The position numbers and the translations under genes are program-made. This document shows positions 1-11,810 of a stretch of DNA of 64,000 bases, in pieces. Source of the stretch: Fistularia commersonii (taxonomy: Eukaryota; Chordata; Actinopteri; Syngnathiformes; Fistulariidae); NCBI GenBank assembly GCA_037954325.1, contig JBBMNZ010000013.1, forward strand, positions 10,474,501 through 10,538,500, in the 5' to 3' direction. The notes beneath the pieces are model-generated. The model searched no databases. It was not told where the DNA came from and saw only the letters and a program-made list of their open reading frames with translations. Position 1 is the first letter of the stretch, and every line of letters starts with the position of its first letter.

Positions 1-287
1 AACAGATGAATGTTTGTTTTTATCTGGTCTTTTTTTCTTTAATCATCTGTTCGTCACTGAAAAGTAATTTAAAAAAAATTGTTTTTTTGTGTTCATGTTT
101 CGAAGAACTGTAAAACACTAGAAATCCAAAGAATTCTAGGCAAACAGATTGAAAAAAAAAAAGTCTTTCATTTGTTTGCTTTACTCTTCTGATGTTCAAT
201 ATATTGTCTTGTATAATTGCGGTCTTGTATCATCCCTTGAACCTGTGTACCTGTTTTCTCTCTCGTCCCAATCCCATTCCCGTGTAG

Positions 288-712
288 ATCTGAAGCCCCA
301 GATCAACCCTGTCCTGACAACATCATCCCCAAGCCTCCCCTGGCCCGTCATTATCGGAATACCTGCCGGGGTCGCCTTCATTCTCGGCACCGCTCTCCTC
401 TGGTTTTGTCAAACAAAACGCACCTGTTCCTTGTCTGCTTCCTCCCCCTCTTCTCTCTCCACCGCTCAACGTCTGCCGGCGGCCAGTCGTGAGCGAGCCG
501 GTCCGACTCTTTCTCCTCATTCGGCCAGCGGAGATAAAGATTGCCTTTCTTATGAGGATTATATTGCCCATCAACAGCTTCTCCTCAGCCAGGCGGGAGC
601 TGGATTGGCTCCCAAGGTCTACCCCAAGATCTACACAGATATACACACACACACACATTCACATGTGGATGGGAAAGTTCACCAACACCAGCACATTCAC
701 TACCAGTGTTAG
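288..712 (+). CDS. fgfrl1: fgfrl1, last coding exon (partial gene, 5' exons lie before the window)
   Basis: This exon encodes the C-terminal part of fibroblast growth factor receptor-like 1, a single-pass receptor that binds FGFs and heparin through extracellular Ig domains but lacks a kinase domain. A pyrimidine-rich acceptor ends in AG at 286-287. The exon enters with two bases of a split Asp codon and runs 140 codons to TAG at 710-712. Visible in order: a short Pro/Ser-rich juxtamembrane stretch, a transmembrane helix (PWPVIIGIPAGVAFILG and following residues), a Cys/Ser-rich cytoplasmic segment, the tandem tyrosine motif PKVYPKIYTD, and a His-rich end (IHTHTHSH, then VHQHQHIHYQC). The tyrosine motif and the HIHYQC terminus are hallmarks of vertebrate FGFRL1. 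The Ig domains are off the left edge. The open frame before 288 is intron. Whether this is the a or b teleost paralogue cannot be decided here. Confidence 0.95.
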
Positions 713-1055
713 CAGCTAGCCCTGGTGTTCAGCACTCAACTCCATCACATGAACATGTTCCCGTGCGCGCAAACTCATCACAACATTCTCACTTGACTAC
801 AGAGCATAGAACAAGACAGCACGTGCGAGTAATCATGCAGATTTGCCCGAGATCGTGCGGCTTTTCCTAATTTTTGCTGCAATCACATTATCATGAACGT
901 AAGGACATTTCACAAAGATAATGAAGAATGTAAAGAGAGAAGAAAAAAAAGGATATTTTATGCCAATTTGAAAGGATAAGCCCTGTATGTTTTATTTGGC
1001 TATTGTATTATTATGAATCTGTTTGAATATCAATAAATCTCCCTAGGTCTTGCTC
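713..1055 (+). other. fgfrl1: fgfrl1 3'UTR with poly(A) signal
   Basis: Non-coding sequence follows the fgfrl1 stop. A canonical AATAAA lies at 1032-1037, about 320 nt after the stop, so cleavage near 1050 is expected. The exact end is inferred from signal position only. Confidence 0.6.
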
Positions 1056-4000
1056 GAGGCCTTGTTCAGAGCAAAATGAATGCTCCGGCTTCAAGGTAAC
1101 TAAACCACTTTGGTCCTGCAGAATACACAGGACACAACCACAACCTCCTCAGTAACAGTGGAAAAACAGCTCTCTCACCCTCCAAGGCACTATATAGAGC
1201 TTCTCCTGTAAATAGTGGAATATGATTATATAGCATTTAGCATGCTTCTTCATCCTGGGTAATCTATTAAGAAAAATATAATATGTGTAATGTAATAGCT
1301 TAATTTCAGTGTATATCTCAGGCGTCAGCCTAATTGAGCCATAACCGCCGCAAATCAAGACAAACGTAACTGTATCCACATCCTCAGCAAACTTTTGCTC
1401 CTGCGAGGCTTAAAGCTTCTCTGATAAATGTCCAGCTGCTATCTGTTCACTGTGTTTATCTTAATAAGAAGAGGTGTCACGCCATGTTACAGCACAAATG
1501 TCTCTTAATAGATTAACTTGAGTTACTGCCACAAACTCCAGGATCTCAGTTAAACAAGAGAACGTTCAGTCTGTCCAATTCCGGCCGATTCCAGCACATC
1601 TGACCATTTACTTCCTGAACAATGTTGGCACTGCGATCCTCTCCATTTGGATAATTTCTGTGAACTTGGAGGAGAACATATGGGGAGTTTCTTTCTCGTC
1701 GTAAACGCTTGCTGATATTGGATTTTTATCTTTACCAACCCCATAATGCCAGAAACCATTCTTGTAGAAAGGCCATCATCACTTACCTTGTCCAGAAAAG
1801 AGATGTTCTACTTAATAGTCCGCTACCAGAACCACATTCGAGCATATTTCTGAAGCCCGAAAGATGGCTGAACTGCCGAGCGCTCCGTCCACAAGATGTT
1901 GATTTTATATCGCAGTACTGCAGAGTTGAACAGAAGCTATGCTGAAAGTAATGTCACAGCCAAAATTGTTATTTAATGTGTGTACAGTCAAACTAATCTT
2001 AATAACTCCTTATCTCTTTCTATTAACCTTTTAGCAAAAATCTGGAATACTATTATACCCGGTCAGCTAATTGGAAGTTAATGTGATGGAAAACATGTGG
2101 ACGATCCACATTGAAAAACTAAATGTTCATTCCATTTCACAAAGTTCACCACATCAGCCCCCATATCAGTGATTGCTGTTTTTCCACTCTCTCAGTCGGA
2201 GAAATCTAGTTTTTATTGGCTCCATCTGATCAGCATTAATAAATCAGAATACCTGAGTTAGTTTTCTCATTTCTGCTCCACATCTGCCCAAGGGGCCAGC
2301 AGCAGCCATCAATAACTTTTTTGACTTTCTTATTTTGCAAAACTTCCTTCGATAGCCATTTAAGCTAGAGAATTTTTGTCACAGTTACAACTTTAAGAAA
2401 GATATTTTCTTTTATTACAAATGCAGATACTGTATAATAATAATAAGATTATGGCTTCATCGTTACCTTCCTTGATGCTTCCTACTGATTTTACTCCTGC
2501 TTTTGGTTTCCTGTTCTTTGTCACACCAGGTGTGGACAACAAGTAAAAAGAGGTGATTTGGTCTGGAATGCAGCTATTGTTGAAATGAGAGTAAATGGTG
2601 CTATGAAGTTGTTTGGCAAGTGTATGAAATGCTAATAAATGGACAGACTCTATATTGTTATTAAGGTTCGTGGCTAGAAAGAGAAAGAGGCTTAACCAGT
2701 CATTTACAATTCAGTCTCTTCAAGTAGTTTGCTTTTAATTGGTGCAAAAATATTTTGGATGCTCATCAAAAGTTTTTTGCTTCTGTTTTTGTCTTTTTTT
2801 GTTTCTTATTTGTTGCTGGTTCTCCTCCATATTGTATATATAAAAAATGCAGATAATGGGACTGCTACCTTTATCTGTAGGGCCGTCTCCTGCCATCCCA
2901 CTGAAAACAGAGTTATAATCACCTCCTTAAAGTCTAAGATAAAACCCTGCTTATTACTGAAATCACATTAAGTGAATGTTTTTATCATTACAATGCTATA
3001 TTTCACAAATTCACTTTGGGGTAAATGACTGGCAGCTATGGCAAAACCCACAAACCCTATGTAACTATACTGGTATGAAAATATATTCTTACTGCTTTGA
3101 ATAAATCCGAGGACATGTTTAGCTGCTTGTTTACTTGATAAGTTTAGAACTACTTGTCTATGAATGTGATTTAGTTTGATTGAGAGTAAACACAATAAGA
3201 CAACTGCCTTAATCAAAATAAAGGGTCAAAGTCCCCGAACTTGCAAAGGTAAATGTTTAATTGTGACTGTTGACAGAATAGGAGCTTCTTGAGTAGCTGT
3301 AGATATCTCTTCATATAACTAGTGGTTTCTTTGTTTGTTCATCTAGTTCAATGGCTATTAGTTCTTCTCTAGTTCTTGGAAGATCTTGGAAACCAGCCCA
3401 GATGAACTACCAAAGTCTCACCCCTTTGCTTGTTCCCAGGTGTCTATTTTGTTGTTGCTCTTGTGTTTGTGAGTCAGAACATGACATAAAAGCTTTGATA
3501 TTCCAAGATACATTTTTGATAACTGCAGTCATCCAAAGGAATAAACCCAATTATCTTGAAACATTTGATTAACAGAGGCAAGAAGCCAAAGCAGAAATCC
3601 GTTTTCAGTTTGCTTTTTCCTCAAAACTATTCCCTCTTTGAAATGTCCCGCTTTAAAATACTGTTTTGAGGGTATGATTATATTAAAATGTGACACATTT
3701 TTTGAAAACTCAATTACATTAATATCTATTTTTATCAATAAATCTTTAACATGCTGTTTTCATTTTCAGGTAAATCATGACAATATGATCCTGTCTTTCT
3801 ATAGAATATATAGAAATACTATCCTCCTTTTTCTCAGTATGATTAATAAACTTCAGTGTTTAACTCTTTTTGGCAAACACATTTCATTCTCTTGGAAATA
3901 TTACCTTTTGACCTGTACCTGTGTTTTAAGTGCCATATGGGGGGGATTTGAGAGTCTGTGATATTTTAATGGTTAATATCAACTTTGATCTTTTGATGCA

Positions 4001-4514
4001 TTTTTGTGCTCCGTAGCATTGTACATTATACTCACATTTAACCTCTTAAATTTGATTCCATGAAAGTGTCAAACCTCATCTTTTCTATCTGTAGATTCCT
4101 CTTTCTTAGTACCTTCAAAGATTTATTTTTTTAAGTTAAGTTATTGGCGGGTCTTTACAAGCTAGTACCTCCAGACAACTTTCAAAAATTAAACAAAAAA
4201 ACATAATCATGCATTTAACCACATTCTGTGCTTATCGTTCCGCTACTTAAGATGATGGCCAGTCCTGGAAGACTTTGTTTTTCTTAACAACAAATTCACT
4301 GAAACCTCTCAGAACATTACTTTGGCTCTCTCTGTCAGATGTTTCTTCCCTGTTGTGTCTCTTTTTTGTTTATTTTTTTTAAATTGGGGATATGAAATCC
4401 AGTTATTGACATCCTCAACAACAGTTTCTTTGAGCAAATGTCCCCTAATGTTGTTTTAATGATGTTTAGCCCATGTGTGTTATATGTGTCAAAGCTAAAG
4501 GACTGCCAGTACAC

Positions 4515-4561
<47 letters not shown>

Positions 4562-5500
4562 GTGCGGCGTGCGTGTGAGTGCAATTTCCTTGAAGTTGGC
4601 TTTTCAAATAGTTAACATTGTTTGATTTTGTCAAAATGCTTCCAGACCATACAATAGCAGTAGTAATTTTTATGGCCACAAAATAAATCCAACAAATCCT
4701 TATTTGTCTCAAGATCCAAAAAGATGGTGTATTTATAAATTATTTTATTTGACATCTTTTTTTTCCAAGATAATTTGGTATTATACTGCATGAGTGGAAA
4801 TTGTGTTGTAGTCAAAATATAAGCTATGTAGTACTATGTCCATATCATTGTAAGATACTGTATTTATACAGATACATATGCAAAATTTTATTGGTAACCT
4901 TTGTAATGACAATCTTGTACAGTTTAGCATCATTTAGGTTGAAACATTTTCCCATATTAATCACGCTATTGGTCCCATTAAAAAAAAAAAGTAATTCAAT
5001 TTTAGTCCTGTGTTTATTCTTAAGGCTCAGATCAATGTTTTCTCTATGTTGCTACTTGAATCCCTTAAAAGGAGACCAGCCCCATGGCTCACAATACCAC
5101 GGGATTGTTTTTAAGTGAATGTCCTCGAAATAGTTGTAGCCCTCCAGTTGTGGGCGCTGAGGCCAGTGTTTCATCTTTCAACATGTCTGTCTGTAGAGAC
5201 GACAGATGAACAAGCATTGCGTGCATACACAGGGTGTGAAGGCCTGGTGCTTCTCTCTGACTCAATTTGGTGAGGAAGATGTTGAAAGACAACACTGCTG
5301 AAAGAAAGAGGATGGCAAAAGGGCAAGATTCGAGAACAAAACCGGATTGTTCCTTTCGCAGTCGTTCAGAGCAAACGGATTCACAATCCAAAACTTCTTA
5401 ACTTTGGGCTAAAGTTTCTATGGCGGGATGGCGCTGCATTGATATTTCTCCCTCAGTCTTCGCAAAAAAAATTTAAATGTTATTTGATAAGTTCTTTGAA
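1056..5500. other. Intergenic spacer, no gene seen
   Basis: AT-rich spacer downstream of fgfrl1. Open frames here are short and resemble no family I know. The only structured element is a GT microsatellite at about 4518-4556, which produces poly-His/Thr frames on the other strand. Confidence 0.6.
4518..4556. repeat. (GT)n microsatellite
   Basis: About 19 uninterrupted TG dinucleotides, followed by an imperfect GTGTGCGGCGTGCGTGTG extension. Confidence 0.95.
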
Positions 5501-5511
5501 TGAAGTCAACG

Positions 5512-5760
5512 ATTATACGTCTTATCCTGCGCTCAGAGTTTGCGAGGGTGCTACATCAGCTGTCACTGGGTGAAAGGCGGGGTTCACTCAATCTCAATCT
5601 CAGTCTCAATCTCAGCGCCACATTTAGAGACATACAACCATTCACCTTCTCATTCACACATCTGGGCAGTTTAAGGTCTTTAATTTAACCTACAGCATGT
5701 TTTGGTGTGTGGGAGGAAATCTTTGAACCTTGAAGCCCTAACCACTATGCCCCGCCTACA
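5512..5760 (-). repeat. SINE-like interspersed repeat, degraded (copy 1)
   Basis: Antisense copy of the tRNA-headed repeat seen elsewhere in this window. Reading + to -, it shows the tail (TTATCCTGCGCTCAGAGT), the GCTGTCACTGGGTGAAAGGCGGGGT block, the CACATTTAGAGACATACAACCATTCA block and a decayed head (CCCTAACCACTATGCCC). Shared blocks with 16601-16910 and 47022-47320 support the call. No coding capacity. Confidence 0.75.
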
Positions 5761-5764
5761 GTTG

Positions 5765-8690
5765 ACGTACAGTAAATCAGTTCTTAGCTTTAGAATACCC
5801 TTTAAGGAAAACTATGAAAGATCTGAGAGGTAGTTTTTTTTTTTTTTTTTATGTGCGTTGCAATCATTTGAACAACCAGAGCGCAATTTCTTGTATTTAA
5901 TGTGTTTTTTGATTCATCTGACAAGCCTGCAATTCTCTTGCCCTCAGTCCGTTAACGTGTCACACCAAACATCGACAAAGCGGCCGTGCAAAGTAAGTGA
6001 ACTTCGGTCTGCAAGATACAGTTGAAACACATTTCCCCTCACCAGATGATTTCCCGTCCTCCCTTTTTCTCCACAGCTCAGGTGGACAGCAGAATCTCAA
6101 GTACATTTCTGCCACAATGTAACAAGTGCTCAACAATCCAGGTTCATTCCAGGATCTTCATCCCACCTCCCAGCCCTTTGTCCATCCCAACCCACATTTG
6201 AAAGGTAACCAAAGTCTAAATAAAAATAATACATATCTTTTGACAAATATTATCACAAACACAGAATCAGCCTGTAGAATTCTCACTTGTCAGGGCTTTA
6301 GTAACACACTCAGCAGTACGGAATACTCCTTCCCCTTTCGGTCTCCTGTGATTTCTGAGTTCCGTGTCCTTAGCTGTAGTAATTTACCACCTAGTTACTT
6401 TGTCTGGTGACATTCAGTCCAGTCCACAGCGCATTCTTTTTCTTCTTCCTGATGCTGAAAGAGCTTCAATGGCTCAGAGGAACAATCTGAACCAGTCATT
6501 TGTTTTCAGTTTAGTTTGAATTCTACATTTTTTTGAATCGCTGCTGAAAATCAGATTTGAAGAAATGGCCCTAGGCTGAATTTTCTTTGGAAAGCAATGC
6601 CATTTCAATATGGAGGTCAAAGGAGGGATTATTGGATGTGAACACTAAAAATGGACGTTGATATTATAAGCGCAGCAGTTGAGTGTAAGAAATCTGAAAA
6701 AATAATCCATATTCATACTTATTATAAGAGGGACTAGAGGGACTTTTCATTATGTATTCATTCAGTCATTCATTAATTCATTAATCTATTATTTTGCATG
6801 TAAGACACAATTTAGATGGAAACCACTGAGGAAACAGAGCTAAGGAAAACTAGTTGGGGATGCGTTGGTTCTGCTTACTTTTGGGGCCAAAAAATCATGA
6901 AAAATCACACACAACTTGCTGTATACAATTCAATTGATATTACATTATGTTATTGCAATATCTTTTTAGGACATTTTTAAACAAATGGTTGTGCTATGGC
7001 TTTCTTTTAATCAAAATGGTCCTTAAACCTTTCACAAAATCATATTTTGAGTAGTTGATACTAGCATTACCTTAAGATCACTTTTTTTTTTTTCCATCTG
7101 ACTGGTTGGTGCCAAACCTGGATAACTCCTGCAGGCTTTCCTGGTATAGTACGTCCAAGATACCAAGCACTTTCTTTTACCCTGCATGATATTTGAGTTT
7201 CCATCGCAAAAAGTTACGAAACTCTGAGTGTTAATCCAAAAAGAGCCAAGGTAACTGTCTACAGGGTGACTAATGCACAGTAATTCAAATGAAAAGCCCA
7301 TTCATTCTTTCCATACACTGATTTCAACATCGTTTTCAAGCAAACGCAAACAGCAAGGACAGATTTCTTCCTTAATTTCTTTCTGTAAATGATTCCCTTG
7401 TCCAAATATCATTCAACTCTGTTTAGACATTGTGTGGTGTTTGCCTTTATCCCAAACTGAACCATTACTGTGCAGATTTCGTCTTGTGTTGTCAAACAGA
7501 GAGCAAATATTCCAGGGAATATTGGATGTGGACTACAGAAAGAAAATCCCAAGTAAATGAATAATGGAAACATACGGTGAGGCAACATGCCTCACAGAAG
7601 TTTGTGGTTCTGACATTACTGCAATCTCAACAGTTGTGTATGACTATAAATTTTAAGTGCAGGAATTGACTAATCCCAGAAATTTCTGGGCTTTTTGTGG
7701 ATCTGGAAAGTCTCGGCATCAATCAAAAAATAGTAGAGGTGGTGGTTTTTCAAGTGACTGTTGGTCTCCACTATATGTTTTATTGTAAATTTCTTATTCT
7801 CCCTTGCCCCCCCCCATAAGCTTAAAGGACCAAAGTAAAAAAAAGTAAAACAGTAAAAAATGTAAAAAAAAAAAATCTGATCCCTCCTTTAAATAAGGTT
7901 AAAACAAAAGACCATCATTTTCCTTTTTTTTAACACATTTTTTTCATACTTGTGTCAATGCCACAGTACAAATGAATTAGGGCAATATTCTCGTTTATGT
8001 CAATGTTTATGTGATTTCCAATTGCAGTAATATGTGTATGTATGTGTGTTTATGTCATACAGCTTCCACTCACTTGATATGTTTGACTTGTTGCACACAA
8101 ACCAGATGTACAGCTATGAAAACACATTACATTCAACTTTTTCTATTTTCATGAGATAAGGGATGGAAAATATGAACCTGACACAGTGAATACTGGGCGA
8201 GACTGAGTTTTTTTTTTATCCTTGACATTTCATTCCTGTTTTATCTAAAGATTCGTCTCTTCCTCCTTTTTACCCATTATCTCCTGTGAATTTGATTGAC
8301 TCAGAGTTGGAGGAGGACAGAGAGTTCGGGGGGCTGTAGGGGGATGAAGGAAGGCAGAGAGGAGGAGGAGGATGACAGAGTGTTGAGCTGATGACAGATT
8401 TGTTGAGCTCTGCATTGGTGAGAGGAGATGAGAAAGCAGACAGGATCAGTGAAATGTGGGGAATAATAATGGAGATCATTTTGCGTAATGGAAAAGGGGA
8501 GGAGAAAACATCCCATCTTTTGTCAGAACATTTAGTTTCTTCCATCTGCTCTGTACACATATATGACATTTGGTTTCTAAAATGTAAATAGTGTTAAGTA
8601 GCAAGTACTAAGACTGATCCTCTTGTCTAATCTCAATGTAAACATAGACATATTTATCTGCTGTACTACATGGGGAAAGTTGCCGTTTCT
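5765..8690. other. Intergenic spacer, no gene seen
   Basis: AT-rich sequence with homopolymer runs and no recognisable coding exon on either strand. A purine-rich patch at 8300-8380 (GGAGGA-type) gives proline/serine-rich frames on the minus strand that look like composition artefacts. Confidence 0.55.
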
Positions 8691-8696
8691 GGTTTC

Positions 8697-9070
<374 letters not shown>

Positions 9071-10094
9071 AAATCCAATTTCACAAATATATACCGGCTT
9101 GTATGCCTGCGCATAGCATTTTGCTACAATGGAAATTAACTCATCTTATTTTAACATTGTTTTTCAGTTCTCCTTGTTTTAAAAAGATTTTTACAGACGA
9201 TCGCATACACAGACAGTCCAAAGACTAAAAATGTGGAAAACACTGACACCTGATGAAATGAAATATGGATTCTAAGTTTGGCTAGTTAAAGCAATATCGT
9301 AGGTTAATGCATTATAATCTTTTTCTTTTTTTTACATCTTGTACGTCTCAATTACTTAAAAAAATAACAGTATATTTTTTTTCAGCTAAAACAAAGTGTA
9401 TCACATTTTGATTTAAAAATAAATAAATAAATCAGTACCAGCACCAAAGACATTTGTCATACTGCTGTTTTGCATGTATTTATTTATAGGAAAGCCTTGG
9501 CCAGACCAATATGGCAGTGATTTAGGTGTCTAATCCATAAATACCCATGTTGCAAAATAGAACCTTAATCTTGTTTAGACAGGCCTGCATTTGAAAAAAG
9601 TCATCATCCAAACTAAACTTCACACTGTCATCATCGCTCCTTTTTTATAAGAATAAATTGGCCCAATTTCTTGTAAAAACAATCATATTACACTCAGTGT
9701 TCGACCAAATTTCTGAAAATATAGCTTTTTCAGTTATGTGCTGTGATTTCATCTAGAAAATATTTAGCATAATTAATCCACTTGTCTTCTATTCTTTTGA
9801 TGATTTTGTCATCCCATGTCAATAAAATAATGTTTTCATTAAGTCTTTTGCCAGTGTTAAAAATGACCGTGTCTTTAGTCAGGTAACAGTGGATTACAGC
9901 AATATCACACATAACTTTTTACTTTGTAGCCTGTGTGATTCACAAGGATTTATGACAAAAATGTTCAATTTCACTGAAATTATTTTTGGCCAGTGTCGCA
10001 TTTTTATGTCGGGAACACATTAATGGTGAAAGTGAGGTCACCAGTGAGGTTTATTTTGAAGGAATTGTTGGGCGCCCAATCAATTTACCACCAG
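9071..10094. other. Intergenic spacer, no gene seen
   Basis: AT-rich sequence between the tetranucleotide array and the GT tract. No coding or RNA gene recognised. Confidence 0.5.

Positions 10095-10188
<94 letters not shown>
10095..10188. repeat. (TA)n(TG)n microsatellite
   Basis: A short ATATATAT run leads directly into more than 40 TG dinucleotides ending at 10188. The Cys/Val and His/Thr open frames over it are artefacts. Confidence 0.97.
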
Positions 10189-10189
<1 letters not shown>

Positions 10190-10334
10190 TGCTTAATGAG
10201 CAATAGCTGTTGTTGGCCACAGCCACGCCACACGAGCCTGCAAATTAACTAACTTTTCCCGCTAAATTCCAGGTATAAACCCCCAAAATTCATTGTACCC
10301 CAAACTACACCCAGCACATAATTTTACTGTACAT

Positions 10335-10722
10335 TTGTGTGTGTGATGACCCCCCAAAATGGCACCTGTTACGAGACACTCTTATAAAGCGGAATTCAAA
10401 CTCAAGCCTGTCAGTCACACAGTCGATCATGAGAATAGAGCAGCCGGGAAAGATTTCAACATTAATGAATCAATGATACGAAAGTTGGGGAAGCGGGCAG
10501 ATGAACTGTGCCAAGTAAAGAAGACCAAACAGAGTTTGATGAAGTGAGACGAATGAGATGAATAAAGTTTGACTTTACAGACTGTTTTTTTTTGCTTTAT
10601 ATACCATATGTTTTATCATGTGCCCTATGACTTAGTGCGCCTTATGTATCAAAAAATAGAACCATTCATTGATATTGTGCTTGTGGTTCGCACATTATGG
10701 TTATGGTTTGCAAAATACGGTC
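10335..10722 (+). mobile_element. Pogo/Tigger-like DNA transposon remnant (N-terminal HTH only)
   Basis: The frame 10359-10547 starts MAPVTRHSYKAEFKLK and continues with NRAAGKDF, ESMIRKLGKRADEL and KKTKQ. This is the layout of the N-terminal helix-turn-helix (CENP-B/pogo-type) DNA-binding region of pogo-like transposases: a basic start, NRAAG, a W/L-x-K turn and a KKTK stretch. The frame stops after 62 codons and no DDE catalytic domain follows. The flank (TAGTGCGCCTTATGTATC and TTTGCAAAATACGGT at about 10635-10722) resembles terminal segments of such elements in fish as I recall them. The copy looks like an internally deleted, inactive remnant. Family placement rests on motif recall and was not searched. 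Confidence 0.6.
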
Positions 10723-10744
10723 TATATATATATATATATGTATA
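10723..10744. repeat. Short (TA)n tract
   Basis: Run of TATATA interrupted by TG, directly after the pogo-like remnant. Confidence 0.8.
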
Positions 10745-10749
10745 TGCTA

Positions 10750-11773
10750 CTGAGTAATACCATTTCCCCACTGTTTTATGACTTATAATTTAGTAATAGT
10801 GTCCCTTTGGTTTGTGCAGTTGATTCACACTTGTTTTAGTTCCCTTGAGCTATAGTGAGATAATCTAGTCATGTTTTCTTTGAAATTTCATTTTTTTGAC
10901 AGACTTTAGACAAGTCCGTACATATTTCATTTACAGTGCAAAATATTTTAGGATGAAGCTCACAGCATCTGTGCAGTTGCACAGCCAATCCACTGCTTTG
11001 ACATTTATCAGCTTCTGAGTGGTAGGATTATCCTTTTGTTGGGAGAAACCACAATTTTGGTTTTTGTTTTTCCGAATAGACTCATAGAGAAGATTGAACC
11101 AATGTGTTCTTCTATCAAATGCAGTCGAGTATATGCCATTAAACTGTCTTTGGAAAAGTCCAAACCTTTGAAATAAGCATGTCAAGGATTCATAAGCCTC
11201 ACTCTCAGTAAGTATAAAAGGTATTTTAATCATTTTTATTTGGATTTAAAAAAAAAACATGTAGTTATTTTGAGATGCAAAATGTCGTACATAATACTAG
11301 TTTTTTTTTCTTTAATTCATTATAGCATAATAAATCAAAAGTAATATTTTATGCAAATAAAGGTTTCAGCTAAACATTTTGGCTTCCCTCATCCTGTTTT
11401 CTCAGGATCCACTTGACACTTAACAGATTTTTTTTTGTAATTGCTACCATTAAAATTTATGGGATGTTTTTGTTGCATCCCCGCTTCCTCTTTTAGACAA
11501 TAAAATGCCTTTATTTCCATACAAGGCTCATCAGTTGAAGGGGGCAAATGCTTATTCCTTTAGGCCTTTACAGAACCTTTTGCTCACTTGGCCAGGGTTC
11601 CGGTGAGCGGTTGGCCAGTTAAAAGGGTGTGAACCCACAGAGGAGATTCCTGGGCGCATGAGTCAACAGCAGCTGTAGTTGGCGATGAAGGGAAGCTGTC
11701 CAAAGAGCTTTTACAGCAACTCCCTATTCACTATGAAAGAATTGCTCAGGTGAATGGAGTCAGTGACCATGAA

Positions 11774-11810
<37 letters not shown>

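Noticed and set aside
149..287. N-terminal 46 codons of the frame that contains the fgfrl1 exon
   Set aside because: A clear splice acceptor at 286-287 and the loss of FGFRL1 similarity before it show this is intron.
9986..10252. Cys/Val- and His/Thr-repeat frames around 10.1 kb, and similar frames at 4.5, 11.8 and 44.2 kb
   Set aside because: They translate GT/CA microsatellites.
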